From contig NZ_CP029378.1 of NCBI RefSeq assembly GCF_003268675.1, positions 124,001-188,000 of the forward strand: a stretch of DNA of 64,000 nt, given 5' to 3'. This document shows positions 1 to 8,496 of the stretch, piece after piece. This DNA is from Streptomyces bacillaris (lineage in GTDB: Bacteria; Actinomycetota; Actinomycetes; Streptomycetales; Streptomycetaceae). The position numbers and the translations under genes are program-made. The notes below the pieces were generated by a model, which was given only the letters and a program-made list of their open reading frames with translations, did no database searches and was not told the DNA's origin. How positions within the stretch are numbered: the stretch's first letter is position 1; the number at the start of each line of letters is the position of its first letter.

Positions 1-324
1 CCCGTCTGGTTCCTGCTCGACGGTGACTCACTGGTCTTCAACACCGGCAAGAAGAGCGTGAAGGGCCGCAATCTGGCCCGCGACGGACGGGTCTCCCTCT
101 GCGTGGACGACGACCGCCCGCCGTACGCGTTCGCCGTTGTCCAGGGGCATGCGGAGCTGAGCGAGGACCCGGATGAGCTGCTGCGGTGGGCGACGCGGAT
201 CGCCGGGCGCTACGTCGGGGCGGAGGCCGCCGAGGAGTTCGGCCGGCGCAACGGCGTACCCGGTGAGCTGGTGGTACGGGTGCGGATCGACAAGGTGATC
301 GCCCTGGCCGACATGGCCGACTGA
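1..324 (+). CDS. PPOX-class (F420/FMN-dependent) family protein, 5'-truncated by window edge
   Basis: The reading frame is open from base 1 and stops at TGA 322-324, giving 107 C-terminal residues of a gene that starts outside the window. The sequence VWFLLDGDSLVFNTGK...KGRNLARDGRVSLCVDDD is the strand pattern of the pyridoxamine-5'-phosphate-oxidase-like split barrel, in which such proteins bind FMN or F420. NLARDGRVSL and the following short acidic turn are family hallmarks. The substrate cannot be told from the sequence. It converges with the GTPase gene on the other strand, with a hairpin between them. Family is fairly secure; cofactor is inferred. Confidence 0.8.
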   Translation, partial: PVWFLLDGDSLVFNTGKKSVKGRNLARDGRVSLCVDDDRPPYAFAVVQGHAELSEDPDELLRWATRIAGRYVGAEAAEEFGRRNGVPGELVVRVRIDKVIALADMAD

Positions 325-337
325 ACGGCCACGCGCC

Positions 338-382
338 ACCGGTCAGCCCACCGGTCGGCCGACCCGTCGGCCGGTGGGCCGG
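338..382. terminator. Bidirectional terminator-like hairpin between convergent genes
   Basis: A GC-rich inverted repeat, CCCACCGG(TCGG)CCGA against TCGGCCGGTGGG, lies between two convergent stop codons. There is no T-tract, as is usual in streptomycetes. Seen directly; function inferred. Confidence 0.5.
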
Positions 383-1036
383 TCAGCTCACGGAGTCGAG
401 GAGCCGGGCGGTGTGCACACGCCCGGCGTACTCGACCGTACGGATCAGGACGTCCTTGCCGGAATCCCGGTCACGCGCGTCGCACAGCACCACAGGCGTG
501 CCCCGGTCCAGGTCGAGGGCGTGCGACACATCGTGGACCGCGTAGGCGCGGGCGCCGGGGAAGCGGTTGACGGCGACGACGAACGGTATGCGCCGACGCT
601 CGAAGTAGTCGACGGCGGCGAAGCAGTCCTCCAGCCGCCGGGTGTCGGCGAGGACGACCGCTGCCAGCGCGCCTTCGGACAGTTCGTCCCACAGGAACCA
701 GAAGCGGTCCTGGCCGGGTGTGCCGAACAGGTACAGCGACAGACCGGCGTGGAGGGTAATACGGCCGAAATCCATCGCTACGGTCGAGGCGGTCTTCCGT
801 GCCACACCTTCCGTGTCGTCCACTCCCCGCCCGGCCTCGCTGAGCGGTTCCTCGGTCCGCAGCGGCCGGATGTCGCTGACCGCACCGACCAGGGTCGTCT
901 TCCCGGCGCCGAAGCCGCCCGCCACCAGGATCTTCAGCGCCATCGTGGCACCGCCGTCCCCGTAGGCGCTGTACGTACGGCGAGCGCTGTGGGTGTTCCG
1001 TACGTTGTGGGCGTTCTCGACGTGCTCAGAGGACAT
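383..1036 (-). CDS. cvnD: Conservon-type small GTPase (CvnD-like), orphan
   Basis: The 217-residue product carries a P-loop GGFGAGKT at residues 40-47, the DFGRI and FGTPGQDRF switch region, and VAVNRF as the degenerate guanine-specificity motif. These are hallmarks of CvnD GTPases, which act with a CvnA sensor kinase, CvnB roadblock and CvnC DUF742 proteins as membrane-associated signalling complexes in Streptomyces. I chose ATG 1036 because a GGGAGAAG ribosome site lies about 7 bases upstream; ATG 943 (MALKILVAGG) would give a 186-residue core. No cvnA, B or C gene lies upstream; an ArsR gene diverges there instead. The family call is secure, the start less so, and the isolation is unusual. 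Confidence 0.85.
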   Translation of the reverse strand: MSSEHVENAHNVRNTHSARRTYSAYGDGGATMALKILVAGGFGAGKTTLVGAVSDIRPLRTEEPLSEAGRGVDDTEGVARKTASTVAMDFGRITLHAGLSLYLFGTPGQDRFWFLWDELSEGALAAVVLADTRRLEDCFAAVDYFERRRIPFVVAVNRFPGARAYAVHDVSHALDLDRGTPVVLCDARDRDSGKDVLIRTVEYAGRVHTARLLDSVS

Positions 1037-1256
1037 CGGCCACTTCTCCCGCGAGTGAGCCGCACACCGTGGCGAAGCTCGGTTCAGCCGTTCGGACATC
1101 GCTGCCGGGACAGCATGGCAACCCGCCACGCGGCCCGAGCCGCTTGTCCGTTCTTGATCGATCCGGATCCCGTCCGCCCACTCCTGCCGCATATCGTCCT
1201 GGTGGGGCGTGGCCTCTACACTGGTTTCTTTCGGTCGCGGCAAGGGAGAGAGCAAG

Positions 1257-1622
1257 GTGTCGACAGGTACCGGCGGCGGTTTCCAGGATCCGCCCGCCGA
1301 GGTGCTGGCCGAGGCCGCGGCCGCGTTCGGGCTCCTGGCGACACCGGCCAGGCTGCACATCGTGTGGGCCCTGGCCCAGGGAGAGAGCGATGTGACGGGT
1401 CTGGCCGAGCGGGTGGGCGGCACGCTCCCCTCGGTCAGCCAGCATCTGACCAAGCTCAAGCTGGCGGGTCTCGTGCGTTCGCGCCGTGAGGGCCGCCGGC
1501 AGGTGTATCTGGTGGACGATCCCGGCGTGGTGACGGTGGTCCGGCTCATGGTCGGCCAGCTCGCCGAGCGCGCCGGACACCCGGCACAGGAGCCCGTCCG
1601 CCTGCGTGAACTCGGTGCCTGA
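1257..1622 (+). CDS. ArsR-family winged-helix transcriptional regulator
   Basis: This 121-residue protein has the ArsR winged helix: helix LLATPARLHIVWALAQGESDVTGLAERVG, recognition helix LPSVSQHLTKLKLAGLV and wing RSRREGRRQVYLVDD. No clear metal-binding cysteine motif is present, so the signal is unknown. GTG 1257 is chosen over an in-frame upstream ATG (1209) because AAGGGAGAG sits directly before it. Its last 17 bases overlap the start of the MgtA-type ATPase gene, so the two are probably translationally coupled and the regulator probably controls the transporter. The family is secure; the target is inferred from position. Confidence 0.85.
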   Translation: MSTGTGGGFQDPPAEVLAEAAAAFGLLATPARLHIVWALAQGESDVTGLAERVGGTLPSVSQHLTKLKLAGLVRSRREGRRQVYLVDDPGVVTVVRLMVGQLAERAGHPAQEPVRLRELGA

Positions 1623-4545
1623 GGGCAGCGCAGCCGCGGGACCCGGCCGGGCCGATCCCGGCGCGTCGGCCTCCGTGACACCGTTCCCGGGCGTCGATGT
1701 TTCAGCGACGGAGTCCGGGCCGGGGTCCGTACCGGAGTCTGTCTCGGGGGCCGTACCGGAGTCCGTACCGGGAGCGGTCGGCGGTGCGGACTCCGGTGCC
1801 CTCGGTCCGCCTGCCGGAGCCGGGCCCGGTGCCCCTCAGGTGAAGACCTCACTGGAGATACTGCGCTCGCTGGACAGCGGGCCGCGCGGCCTGGTGGAGG
1901 CGCGGGCCGAGGAGCGGCTCGCGCGGTTCGGCGAGAACGTGCTGCCCGCCTGGCGGCCGGTTCCGTGGCCCCGGCGCTTGGTCCGCAGTCTCCGGGACCC
2001 CTTCACCTCCGTACTGCTCTGTCTGGGTCTGGTCTCGGCCGTCGTCTCCGCCTGGGGAACGGCCTGCGTGATCCTGGCTCTGGTCGCGGTCAGCTGTCTG
2101 CTGCGCTCGGCCGAGGAGCACCGGGCCGACCGTTCGACGGCGGATCTGCGGGATCTGGTGGCGACGACGGCGACCGTGGTGCGCCGGGTCTCGCCGGACG
2201 CGGCGCCCCTGGAGCGGGAAGTTCCGGTGGCCGGTCTGGTGCCCGGCGATGTGATCCGGCTGGGTCCGGGCGACCTCGTACCCGCCGATGTGCAGGTGCT
2301 GCGCGCGGGCGGGCTCACGGTGCACCAGTCGGCCCTGACCGGCGAGTCGGCGCCGGTGGCGAAGCATCCTCTCGACACGCCGGACCCCGCGCTCGCCTCG
2401 GCCGGGCCCTTCGCCCAGCCGCAGCTGTGCTTCCAGGGCAGCAGTGTGACGTCCGGCAGCGGTACGGCGGTGATCGTGGCGACCGGAGGGACGACCCGGT
2501 TCGCCGCCGCGCACGACGGCCGGGCCCGGCAGCGGGGCGCCAGCGCCTTCGACCGGTCGGTGCAGGGAATCTCCTGGACGCTCATCCGGTTCATGCTGCT
2601 CACTCCGCCGCTGGTGCTGATGGCCAATGCGGCGCTGCGGGGCCGGGGGCTGGAGACGCTGCCCTTCGCCGTCGCGGTGGCGGTGGGGCTGACCCCCGAG
2701 ATGCTGCCCGTCATCGTCACGACGGCGCTCGCCCGGGGCGCGGCCCGGCTCGCCCGTACCAGCGGGGTCATCGTCAAACGGCTGCCCGCCCTGCACGACC
2801 TGGGTGCGGTCGATGTGCTGTGCCTGGACAAGACGGGGACGCTCACCGAGGACCGGCCCGTCGTGGCGGCGGCGGTCGACGGTGCGGACCGGCCCGCCCC
2901 CGAGGTGCTGCGGTGGGCGGCGCTCAGCGCGCTGTGGACCCTCCAGCTGGCGGAGCTGCCCGCGCCGGACGCCCTCGACGAAGCGGTGCTGGACGCTGCG
3001 GAGGAGGCCGAGGAGTGGGGGGCGTGCGCCGCGTACGAGGGGGTGGCCGCGCTGCCCTTCGATCCGGTACGGCGGGTGGCGACCGCGGTGGTCCGGCGGC
3101 CGGGCCGGCTCGGCGTCCACACCCTGGTGACCAAGGGGGCCGTGGAGGCGGTGCTGGAGCGGTGCGCGCTGGACGGGGACGAGCGGGAGCGGCTGCTCGC
3201 CCTGGCGGACCGGAAGGCGGAGTCGGGGCTGCGGCTGCTCGCCGTGGCCCGCGCCGACCGGCCCGCCCGGCCGGGTGTGTACACCCCGGCTGACGAGCGC
3301 GGGCTGGCCTTCGTGGGTCTGGTCGCGCTGCGGGACGTTCCCGCGCCGAGCGCCGCCGAGGCCCTGGGGGTGCTGGCCCGGCGCGGGGTGACGGTCAAGG
3401 TGCTGACCGGCGACCACCCGGGGACGGCCGCCCGCGCCTGCGCGGACCTGGGCCTGGGCCTGCGTACGGGTACCGGCACAGGAGCCGGGTCGGGCGCGGA
3501 TACGGTCGCCGGGTCCGGCTCGAAGCCGGGCGCGGGGTCCGGCGCGCATACGGGCGCCACGATCGAGTACGGCGACGTGGTGACCGCCGAACTGGTGGAC
3601 ACCCTGTCGGACGCGGAGCTGGCGCGGGTCGCGGACCGGGCGACGGTGTTCGCCCGCTGCACCCCCGAGCACAAGGCCCGGATCGTCTCGGCGCTGCGTG
3701 CCGCCGGGCACACCACCGGCTTCCTCGGCGACGGCGTCAACGATCTGCCCGCCCTGCACGCGGCCGACGTCGGCATCTGTCCGCGCAACGCGGTCGACGT
3801 GGCGCGCGAGGCGGCGGATGTCGTGCTGGCGGAGAAGGACCTCACCGCGATCGACCGGGCGGTGCTGGCGGGGCGGCACAGCAGCGGGAACATCGCCACC
3901 TATCTGCGCATCACGCTCTCCTCCAACCTGGGCAACGTCATCGCCATGCTGACGGCCGGGCTGATGCTGCCCTTCCTCCCCATGCTCCCGGCGCAGGTGC
4001 TGGTGCAGAACCTCTGCTTCGACGCGGCGCAGCTCGCCTTCGCGTTCGACCGTCCGGCGGCGTCGGCCCTGCGTCGGCCCGCGGTCCTGCGCTCGCGCGA
4101 CTTCCTCCGTTTCATCACCGGTTTCGGGCTGCTGAACGCCGCCGCCGACCTCGCCACCTTCGGTGTGCTGGCCCTCGCCCTGCACAACGCGGCCGGTGAC
4201 GGCGAGGCGGCGTTCCACGCCGGGTGGTTCACGGAGAACCTCCTGACCCAGGCCCTCGTGATGGTCCTCCTGCGGACGGGGCGCAGCGCCGCCGAGCGGC
4301 GGGCCGGGGGGCCGTTGCGTGCGGCTGCGGCCGGGCTCGCGGTGGTGGGCGTCCTGCTCCCGCTGACCCCGGTGGGACCGCTGCTGGGGATGAGCGCCCT
4401 GCCGCCGCTCTACTACCTGCTGCTCGGCTCGGTGCTGGGGCTGTACGCGGTGGCACTCACGGCGGCCCGGAGGCGGTACGAGCGACGGCATCCGGCCGAG
4501 GACGAGAGGGCGCGGGGCCTGGAGAAGGCCCACGGGGAGCACTGA
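1606..4545 (+). CDS. mgtA: P-type ATPase, magnesium-importing (MgtA/MgtB) type
   Basis: A 979-residue P-type ATPase, an ATP-driven membrane cation pump. TGES is near residue 245 (actuator), the transmembrane TPEMLP motif typical of Mg-importing type IIIB pumps near 363, the phosphorylated aspartate in DKTGTLT near 408, and GDGVND near 708. The N-terminal 80 residues are a low-complexity Ser/Pro/Val/Glu tail with repeated ESVPG-type units, and a Gly/Thr/Ser/Ala-rich insert of about 35 residues (around 624-660) interrupts the P/N domain region. Neither is typical of the family. The GTG start lies inside the ArsR gene. Mg2+ is inferred from the TPEMLP motif and could be another divalent ion. Confidence 0.87.
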   Translation: MNSVPEGSAAAGPGRADPGASASVTPFPGVDVSATESGPGSVPESVSGAVPESVPGAVGGADSGALGPPAGAGPGAPQVKTSLEILRSLDSGPRGLVEARAEERLARFGENVLPAWRPVPWPRRLVRSLRDPFTSVLLCLGLVSAVVSAWGTACVILALVAVSCLLRSAEEHRADRSTADLRDLVATTATVVRRVSPDAAPLEREVPVAGLVPGDVIRLGPGDLVPADVQVLRAGGLTVHQSALTGESAPVAKHPLDTPDPALASAGPFAQPQLCFQGSSVTSGSGTAVIVATGGTTRFAAAHDGRARQRGASAFDRSVQGISWTLIRFMLLTPPLVLMANAALRGRGLETLPFAVAVAVGLTPEMLPVIVTTALARGAARLARTSGVIVKRLPALHDLGAVDVLCLDKTGTLTEDRPVVAAAVDGADRPAPEVLRWAALSALWTLQLAELPAPDALDEAVLDAAEEAEEWGACAAYEGVAALPFDPVRRVATAVVRRPGRLGVHTLVTKGAVEAVLERCALDGDERERLLALADRKAESGLRLLAVARADRPARPGVYTPADERGLAFVGLVALRDVPAPSAAEALGVLARRGVTVKVLTGDHPGTAARACADLGLGLRTGTGTGAGSGADTVAGSGSKPGAGSGAHTGATIEYGDVVTAELVDTLSDAELARVADRATVFARCTPEHKARIVSALRAAGHTTGFLGDGVNDLPALHAADVGICPRNAVDVAREAADVVLAEKDLTAIDRAVLAGRHSSGNIATYLRITLSSNLGNVIAMLTAGLMLPFLPMLPAQVLVQNLCFDAAQLAFAFDRPAASALRRPAVLRSRDFLRFITGFGLLNAAADLATFGVLALALHNAAGDGEAAFHAGWFTENLLTQALVMVLLRTGRSAAERRAGGPLRAAAAGLAVVGVLLPLTPVGPLLGMSALPPLYYLLLGSVLGLYAVALTAARRRYERRHPAEDERARGLEKAHGEH

Positions 4546-4614
4546 GGCGGAGCACTGGGACAGAGCGTCGAGGAGGTGCGCCGAGGGGAGCGTCAGGGGG
4601 TGGCCGTCCGGCTG

Positions 4615-4660
4615 TCGCACGACAGTTGTACAGTTGCGCAAAGCGGCAACTGTTGTCGCG
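4615..4660. promoter_or_regulatory. ACAGTTG repeat array upstream of tatA (candidate operator/promoter)
   Basis: ACAGTTG occurs at 4622-4628 and 4630-4636, with its reverse complement CAACTGT at 4647-4653. The second and third copies form an 8-bp-stem palindrome (ACAGTTGC/GCAACTGT). It lies 34 bases before tatA. Seen directly; the binding protein is unknown, and a weak attenuating hairpin is the alternative. Confidence 0.45.
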
Positions 4661-4686
4661 CGGACGGAGAGAAGGGCGGGACCAGA

Positions 4687-4851
4687 ATGTTGCGCAACGG
4701 CCTGGAGCCCTGGCACCTGTTGATCCTGGCCGTCGTGGTGGTCGTGCTCTTCGGTTCGAAGAAGCTGCCGGACACGGCCCGCGCCCTGGGGAAGTCGATG
4801 CGCATCCTCAAGAGCGAGGCGAAGGCCATGAAGGACGACGAAGCCCGCTGA
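4687..4851 (+). CDS. tatA: Small TatA/TatE-type twin-arginine translocase component
   Basis: A 54-residue protein: a short periplasmic start, one hydrophobic helix ([18 protein letters not shown]), the FG-x-KKLP hinge and an amphipathic helix [21 protein letters not shown]. This is the TatA fold, whose oligomers form the pore for folded Tat substrates. It is shorter than the usual housekeeping TatA (about 80-90 residues) because the charged tail is almost absent, and no tatB or tatC is nearby. It is probably an accessory paralogue. ATG 4687 follows GGCGGGACC. Several proteins in this window carry apparent Tat signals, but a link is speculative. Confidence 0.85.
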   Translation: MLRNGLEPWHLLILAVVVVVLFGSKKLPDTARALGKSMRILKSEAKAMKDDEAR

Positions 4852-5098
4852 CGCCACCCCGGGGTCCTGGATTCCAGAGGCCCGGCTTCCCGGGCCGCGC
4901 ATCCGGTGCAGTTCTTCCGGCCGCCGTTCATTTCACGGCTTGCGCAATCCGGGAACCACGCAGGCCGGGCGGGACGTTCGTATCAATAGCGGCCACATGT
5001 AGTGACAGCGACACAGCACGGATCGCAGGATCAAGGGATCAGCCGATCCATCACACGTGCGGACCGACGGAACACAGACAGAGCACTGGAGGAAATTC

Positions 5099-5674
5099 AT
5101 GGGTGTGAGCCTGGCGAAGGGCGGCAACGTCTCCCTGTCGAAGGAGGCCCCGGGCCTGACGGCCGTCACGGTCGGTCTCGGCTGGGACGTCCGGACCACG
5201 ACCGGAGCCGATCACGACCTGGATGCCAGTGCGCTGCTGTGCTCCGCGGCGGGCAAGGTCCTCTCCGACTCCCACTTCGTCTTCTACAACAACCTCAACA
5301 GCCCCGACGGTTCCGTCCGCCACACCGGTGACAACCTGACGGGTGAGGGCGAGGGCGACGACGAGTCGATCGAGGTCGACCTGGTCTCGGTCCCCGCCGA
5401 GGTCGCGAAGATCGTGTTCCCGGTCTCCATCCATGACGCGCAGAGCCGGGGCCAGAGCTTCGGCCAGGTGCGCAACGCGTTCATCCGCGTGGTCAACCGG
5501 GCGAACGGCGTGGAGCTGGCCCGCTACGACCTGAGCGAGGACGCCTCCACCGAGACCGCGATGGTCTTCGGTGAGCTGTACCGGCACGGCGCGGAGTGGA
5601 AGTTCCGGGCCGTCGGCCAGGGGTACGCCTCGGGGCTGGCCGGTATCGCGTCGGACTACGGCGTCAACGTCTGA
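5099..5674 (+). CDS. terD: TerD-family protein
   Basis: The 191-residue product has the usual TerD length and motifs: [20 protein letters not shown] at the start, [21 protein letters not shown], and a second acidic loop around SVHDA-type residues. TerD proteins are calcium-binding beta-sandwich proteins first linked to tellurite resistance, and streptomycetes carry many copies with roles in stress and differentiation. The start ATG 5099 has an excellent GGAGGAAA site. It stands alone here, with no other ter genes, and is followed by a strong terminator. Family certain; physiological role unknown. Confidence 0.93.
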   Translation: MGVSLAKGGNVSLSKEAPGLTAVTVGLGWDVRTTTGADHDLDASALLCSAAGKVLSDSHFVFYNNLNSPDGSVRHTGDNLTGEGEGDDESIEVDLVSVPAEVAKIVFPVSIHDAQSRGQSFGQVRNAFIRVVNRANGVELARYDLSEDASTETAMVFGELYRHGAEWKFRAVGQGYASGLAGIASDYGVNV

Positions 5675-5693
5675 CCAGCGGCACGGCTGTGAG

Positions 5694-5736
5694 CGCCCGG
5701 ACGCCCGGACCGGGACTCGGTCCGGGCGTCCGGGCG
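5694..5736 (+). terminator. Terminator hairpin after terD
   Basis: A perfect 19-bp stem (5694-5712 with 5718-5736) and a 5-base loop, about 20 bases after the terD stop. No T-tract. Clear in sequence. Confidence 0.75.
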
Positions 5737-5846
5737 TCCGCCCCGCCGCTCGGTGACACGCTTCGGTGACGTCCGCAGCGGTGATGCCTCGGCGGTGGTC
5801 GTCCAGCGGCGTTCCGTCCGGGCGTCGGCTGCGCGATCATGTCCGC

Positions 5847-6449
5847 ATGGCCGATGACCACCACACCCATGTCCTGGACTTCTTCACCCCGCGCGCGGCC
5901 GGCTGGGACAGCCGGTTCCCCGATGACGGCCCGGCCTACGCCGCCGCGGCCGGTCTGCTCGGGCTGCGGCCGGGGGACGCCGTGCTCGACGCGGGCTGCG
6001 GAACCGGGCGCGCGCTTCCGGCCCTGCGTGCGGCCGTCGGACCACGGGGGATGGTGCTGGGCGCCGACCTCACCCCCGCGATGCTGGAGCGGGCGGCACA
6101 GGCGGGGCGTGGGGAGAGCGGCACGCTGCTCCGCGCCGACGTCGCGCGGCTACCGCTGCGCGACGGGGTGCTGGACGCGGTGTTCGGGGCCGGGCTGATC
6201 TCGCATCTGGCCCGTCCCGAGGCTGATACGGCGGAGCTGGCCCGGGTGGTGCGGCCGGGCGGGGTGCTGGCCCTGTTCCACCCGATCGGCCGGGCCGCCC
6301 TGGCCGCGCGCCACGGGCGCGCCCTCACGGACGACGACCTGCGGGCCGAGCCCAGGCTGCGGGCCCTGCTGGCCGGTTCCGGTTGGCGGCTGGACTCGTA
6401 CGTCGACGAGGACGACCGCTTCCTCGCCCTCGCCGTCCGTCAGCCCTGA
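5847..6449 (+). CDS. Class I SAM-dependent methyltransferase
   Basis: A 200-residue protein with the Rossmann methyltransferase motif I VLDAGCGTGRALPAL, the acidic end of strand 2 (LGADLTPAMLERA), motif III/IV around LPLRDGVLDAVFGAGLISHL and post-motif RVVRPGGVLALFHPIG. It therefore transfers a methyl group from S-adenosylmethionine, in the UbiE/BioC-like Methyltransf_11 class. The acceptor is unknown. ATG 5847 is preferred over an in-frame GTG at 5766 because the family region begins just after it. It is monocistronic, converging with the hydrolase gene. Confidence 0.85.
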   Translation: MADDHHTHVLDFFTPRAAGWDSRFPDDGPAYAAAAGLLGLRPGDAVLDAGCGTGRALPALRAAVGPRGMVLGADLTPAMLERAAQAGRGESGTLLRADVARLPLRDGVLDAVFGAGLISHLARPEADTAELARVVRPGGVLALFHPIGRAALAARHGRALTDDDLRAEPRLRALLAGSGWRLDSYVDEDDRFLALAVRQP

Positions 6450-6525
6450 CGCACGCGCCACGGATCAGCGCCGAGCCGGTCCGTGCACATGCTCGCGCAG
6501 TTGTACGGGGCGGCGAGCCGCAGCC

Positions 6526-7308
6526 TCATACGGTGTCGCCGACAACAGCCGCCACCAGCACATCGGGGCGGTCGAACATGACGTTGTGCCCGGCATCGGG
6601 CGCCTGGATCACGCGCACGCCCGCGGCCGTCAGCTCGGCTGCGCCGGGCAGTTCGCCGCTCAGCGTGCCCTGGATGTAGCTGCGGTCCGCCGGGGATTCC
6701 AGCAGCATCCGCCGGACGGTCGGGTCGGTGCCCCGCACCAGCCCGGTGGCCGAGCGGTGCAGGGCCAGGGGGTCCGCCAGGCGCATGGTCGCCGCCCAGG
6801 TGGGGCCGAACCGCCGCAGGATCCTGTCGAAGCCGCCGCCCTTGACGAACTCCTCCTCCGTGTACGCGGCGATGGAGCTGCTGCCCGCGGTGGGCGGCGG
6901 GGCGGGGTCGAGGTTCGCCTCCGTGAGGACCAGGCCGGAGACGAGGTCGGGGCGCCGGTGGGCGAGCACGACGGAGACCGCGCCGCCCATGCTGTGCCCG
7001 ACGACCCGGGCACCGCTCACGGCTGCCGTGTCCAGGGCGTCGGCGAGTGCGTCGGCGTGGTCCTCCAGTGTGTAGCCGAAGTCGGCGGGACGGTCGCTGA
7101 TGCCGTGTCCGGGGAGGTCGACGAAGAGCGAGCGGCGATCCGACAGGGCCGGGTGGGCCGCCACATGGGCGTGGTAGACCGCCGACATCGCGCCCAGCCC
7201 GTGCACATAGACCGTGACCGGGTGCGCGGAGTCGGCCCCTCCCCCGCCACCGTTCACCTCGGTCCACCTGATGCGACCGCCCCGCCCGTCGAACTCCGCC
7301 TCGTACAC
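6526..7308 (-). CDS. Alpha/beta hydrolase
   Basis: A 260-residue alpha/beta hydrolase fold protein: oxyanion-loop VYVHGLGA (residues 34-40), SLFVDLPGHGISDRP, nucleophile elbow GHSMGG with Ser106, and the final APDAGHNVMFDRP carrying the catalytic histidine. It probably hydrolyses an ester or amide in the cytoplasm; no signal peptide is visible. The GTG start at 7308 is preceded by GGAGAG. It shares its orientation with the upstream MPAB-family gene but is separated by 65 bases. Substrate unknown. Confidence 0.87.
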   Translation of the reverse strand: MYEAEFDGRGGRIRWTEVNGGGGGADSAHPVTVYVHGLGAMSAVYHAHVAAHPALSDRRSLFVDLPGHGISDRPADFGYTLEDHADALADALDTAAVSGARVVGHSMGGAVSVVLAHRRPDLVSGLVLTEANLDPAPPPTAGSSSIAAYTEEEFVKGGGFDRILRRFGPTWAATMRLADPLALHRSATGLVRGTDPTVRRMLLESPADRSYIQGTLSGELPGAAELTAAGVRVIQAPDAGHNVMFDRPDVLVAAVVGDTV

Positions 7309-7373
7309 CGCGTGCCCCCGCTCTCCTCAACTGCCGCGAACCCACAACCTACGTCTCCCGCACCCGGCGCGGA

Positions 7374-8282
7374 TCACTCGGCGGGCGCCTCCGTCGGCCT
7401 CCGGTGGCCGGGGACCGGGCAACCGCGGACGCCCGGCGTGGGGAACGTGCCGAGGGCGGCGACCTCGTAGCCGTCCGGGTAGCCCTTGATCTCCGGGTTC
7501 TGGCGCGCGTAGTGCGGCTTGCGCCGGGGCGGGAGGAGGCGGACGGCCCTGGCACGGAGGCGCAGGGCGCCCCGGGTCAGCCCACGGGCCACAGGGCCCG
7601 GGCGGTCGTAGCGGAACGCCCGCAGCAGCGAGTCGTCCAGGAGCGCGAGGCTGGCACCCCGGACCAGCGGGGCGAGCGGTGCCGGGTACCAGGAGGCCAT
7701 GAGCGCCAGGGTCGCGTCGGAGACCCGGCGGGCTCCCTCGTCCCAGCCGAAGTGCTCGTGCTCGTAGGTGTCGAGGGTGCGCTCGAAGTCCTCGTAGCTC
7801 TGCGGGAGATCCTTGATGCCCATCCGGGCGCCCAGGGTGCGGTAGTAGGCGGCGAAGGCCCGCAGTTCGTGGTCGGAGAGGCGGCGCCAGCCGAACTCGT
7901 CCAGCCAGCGCTTCGGGGTGACGACGAAGGTGCACAGCACGTAGCGCATGTCGTCGTTGCTGATGTCGTAGCTGCGGTGCATCTGGTTGATCCGGCGGAC
8001 GGCCGTGCGGCCCTCCTCGGTGTCGAATCCGTGCTCCACCACGGTGTCCAGGAGCAGGGCGGTGTCGTCGTACCGCTTCTGCGTACGCTCCGTCAGCTCC
8101 GCTGTCTCATCCAGGAGTCGGCCGATGCTGGGTACGGCATAGGTGCGGTAGAGGGCCAGTTCGAGGGCGCGGGTGACGTCCCAGGGGAACTCGTAAGTGA
8201 CGGTGAGACGGTAGATCTCCAGGAAGTCCCGCTCCGGGTCGAGTCGCTGAATCTCTTTCAGCCGGTCGTACCGCTGAACCAT
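7374..8282 (-). CDS. Oxygenase MPAB / latex-clearing-type (DUF2236) family protein
   Basis: A 302-residue protein with the DUF2236 pattern: N-terminal RDFLEIYRLTVTYEFPWD, a helical core with INQMHRSYDISNDDMRYVLCTFVVTPKRW, and an ExxH-like YEHEHFGWDE segment. The family includes latex-clearing protein and the MpaB oxygenase, which use a b-type haem. The R-(x)-NxMH segment fits the haem-pocket histidine region. No signal peptide, so it is cytoplasmic, unlike secreted Lcp. ATG 8282 is chosen because homologous sequence begins there and the upstream extension is basic low complexity. Biochemical role unknown. Confidence 0.75.
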   Translation of the reverse strand: MVQRYDRLKEIQRLDPERDFLEIYRLTVTYEFPWDVTRALELALYRTYAVPSIGRLLDETAELTERTQKRYDDTALLLDTVVEHGFDTEEGRTAVRRINQMHRSYDISNDDMRYVLCTFVVTPKRWLDEFGWRRLSDHELRAFAAYYRTLGARMGIKDLPQSYEDFERTLDTYEHEHFGWDEGARRVSDATLALMASWYPAPLAPLVRGASLALLDDSLLRAFRYDRPGPVARGLTRGALRLRARAVRLLPPRRKPHYARQNPEIKGYPDGYEVAALGTFPTPGVRGCPVPGHRRPTEAPAE

Positions 8283-8496
8283 GCTCTTCCCCTCGTTCGT
8301 CCGAAGCTCCGATTCTACGGGGACCACCGCCCTCGCCCCGGTCCTTCCCGGCCACGGCGGACCGGCCGGGCGCATCGGTCGGGGGAGCGGCCGATCCGGA
8401 TTTTCGCCGTCTGTCAGGGCCTCGACGGCGAGGTTACCGAGTAGTTAAGGTGCGCCGGACGGGCGAGCGACGAGGGATCGGGACGAGGAGGACACT

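Noticed and set aside
1836..4902. Very long minus-strand open frames opposite the P-type ATPase
   Set aside because: Composition-driven shadows: Arg/Pro/Gly/Ala-rich translations with no family pattern, opposite a gene with clear ATPase motifs.
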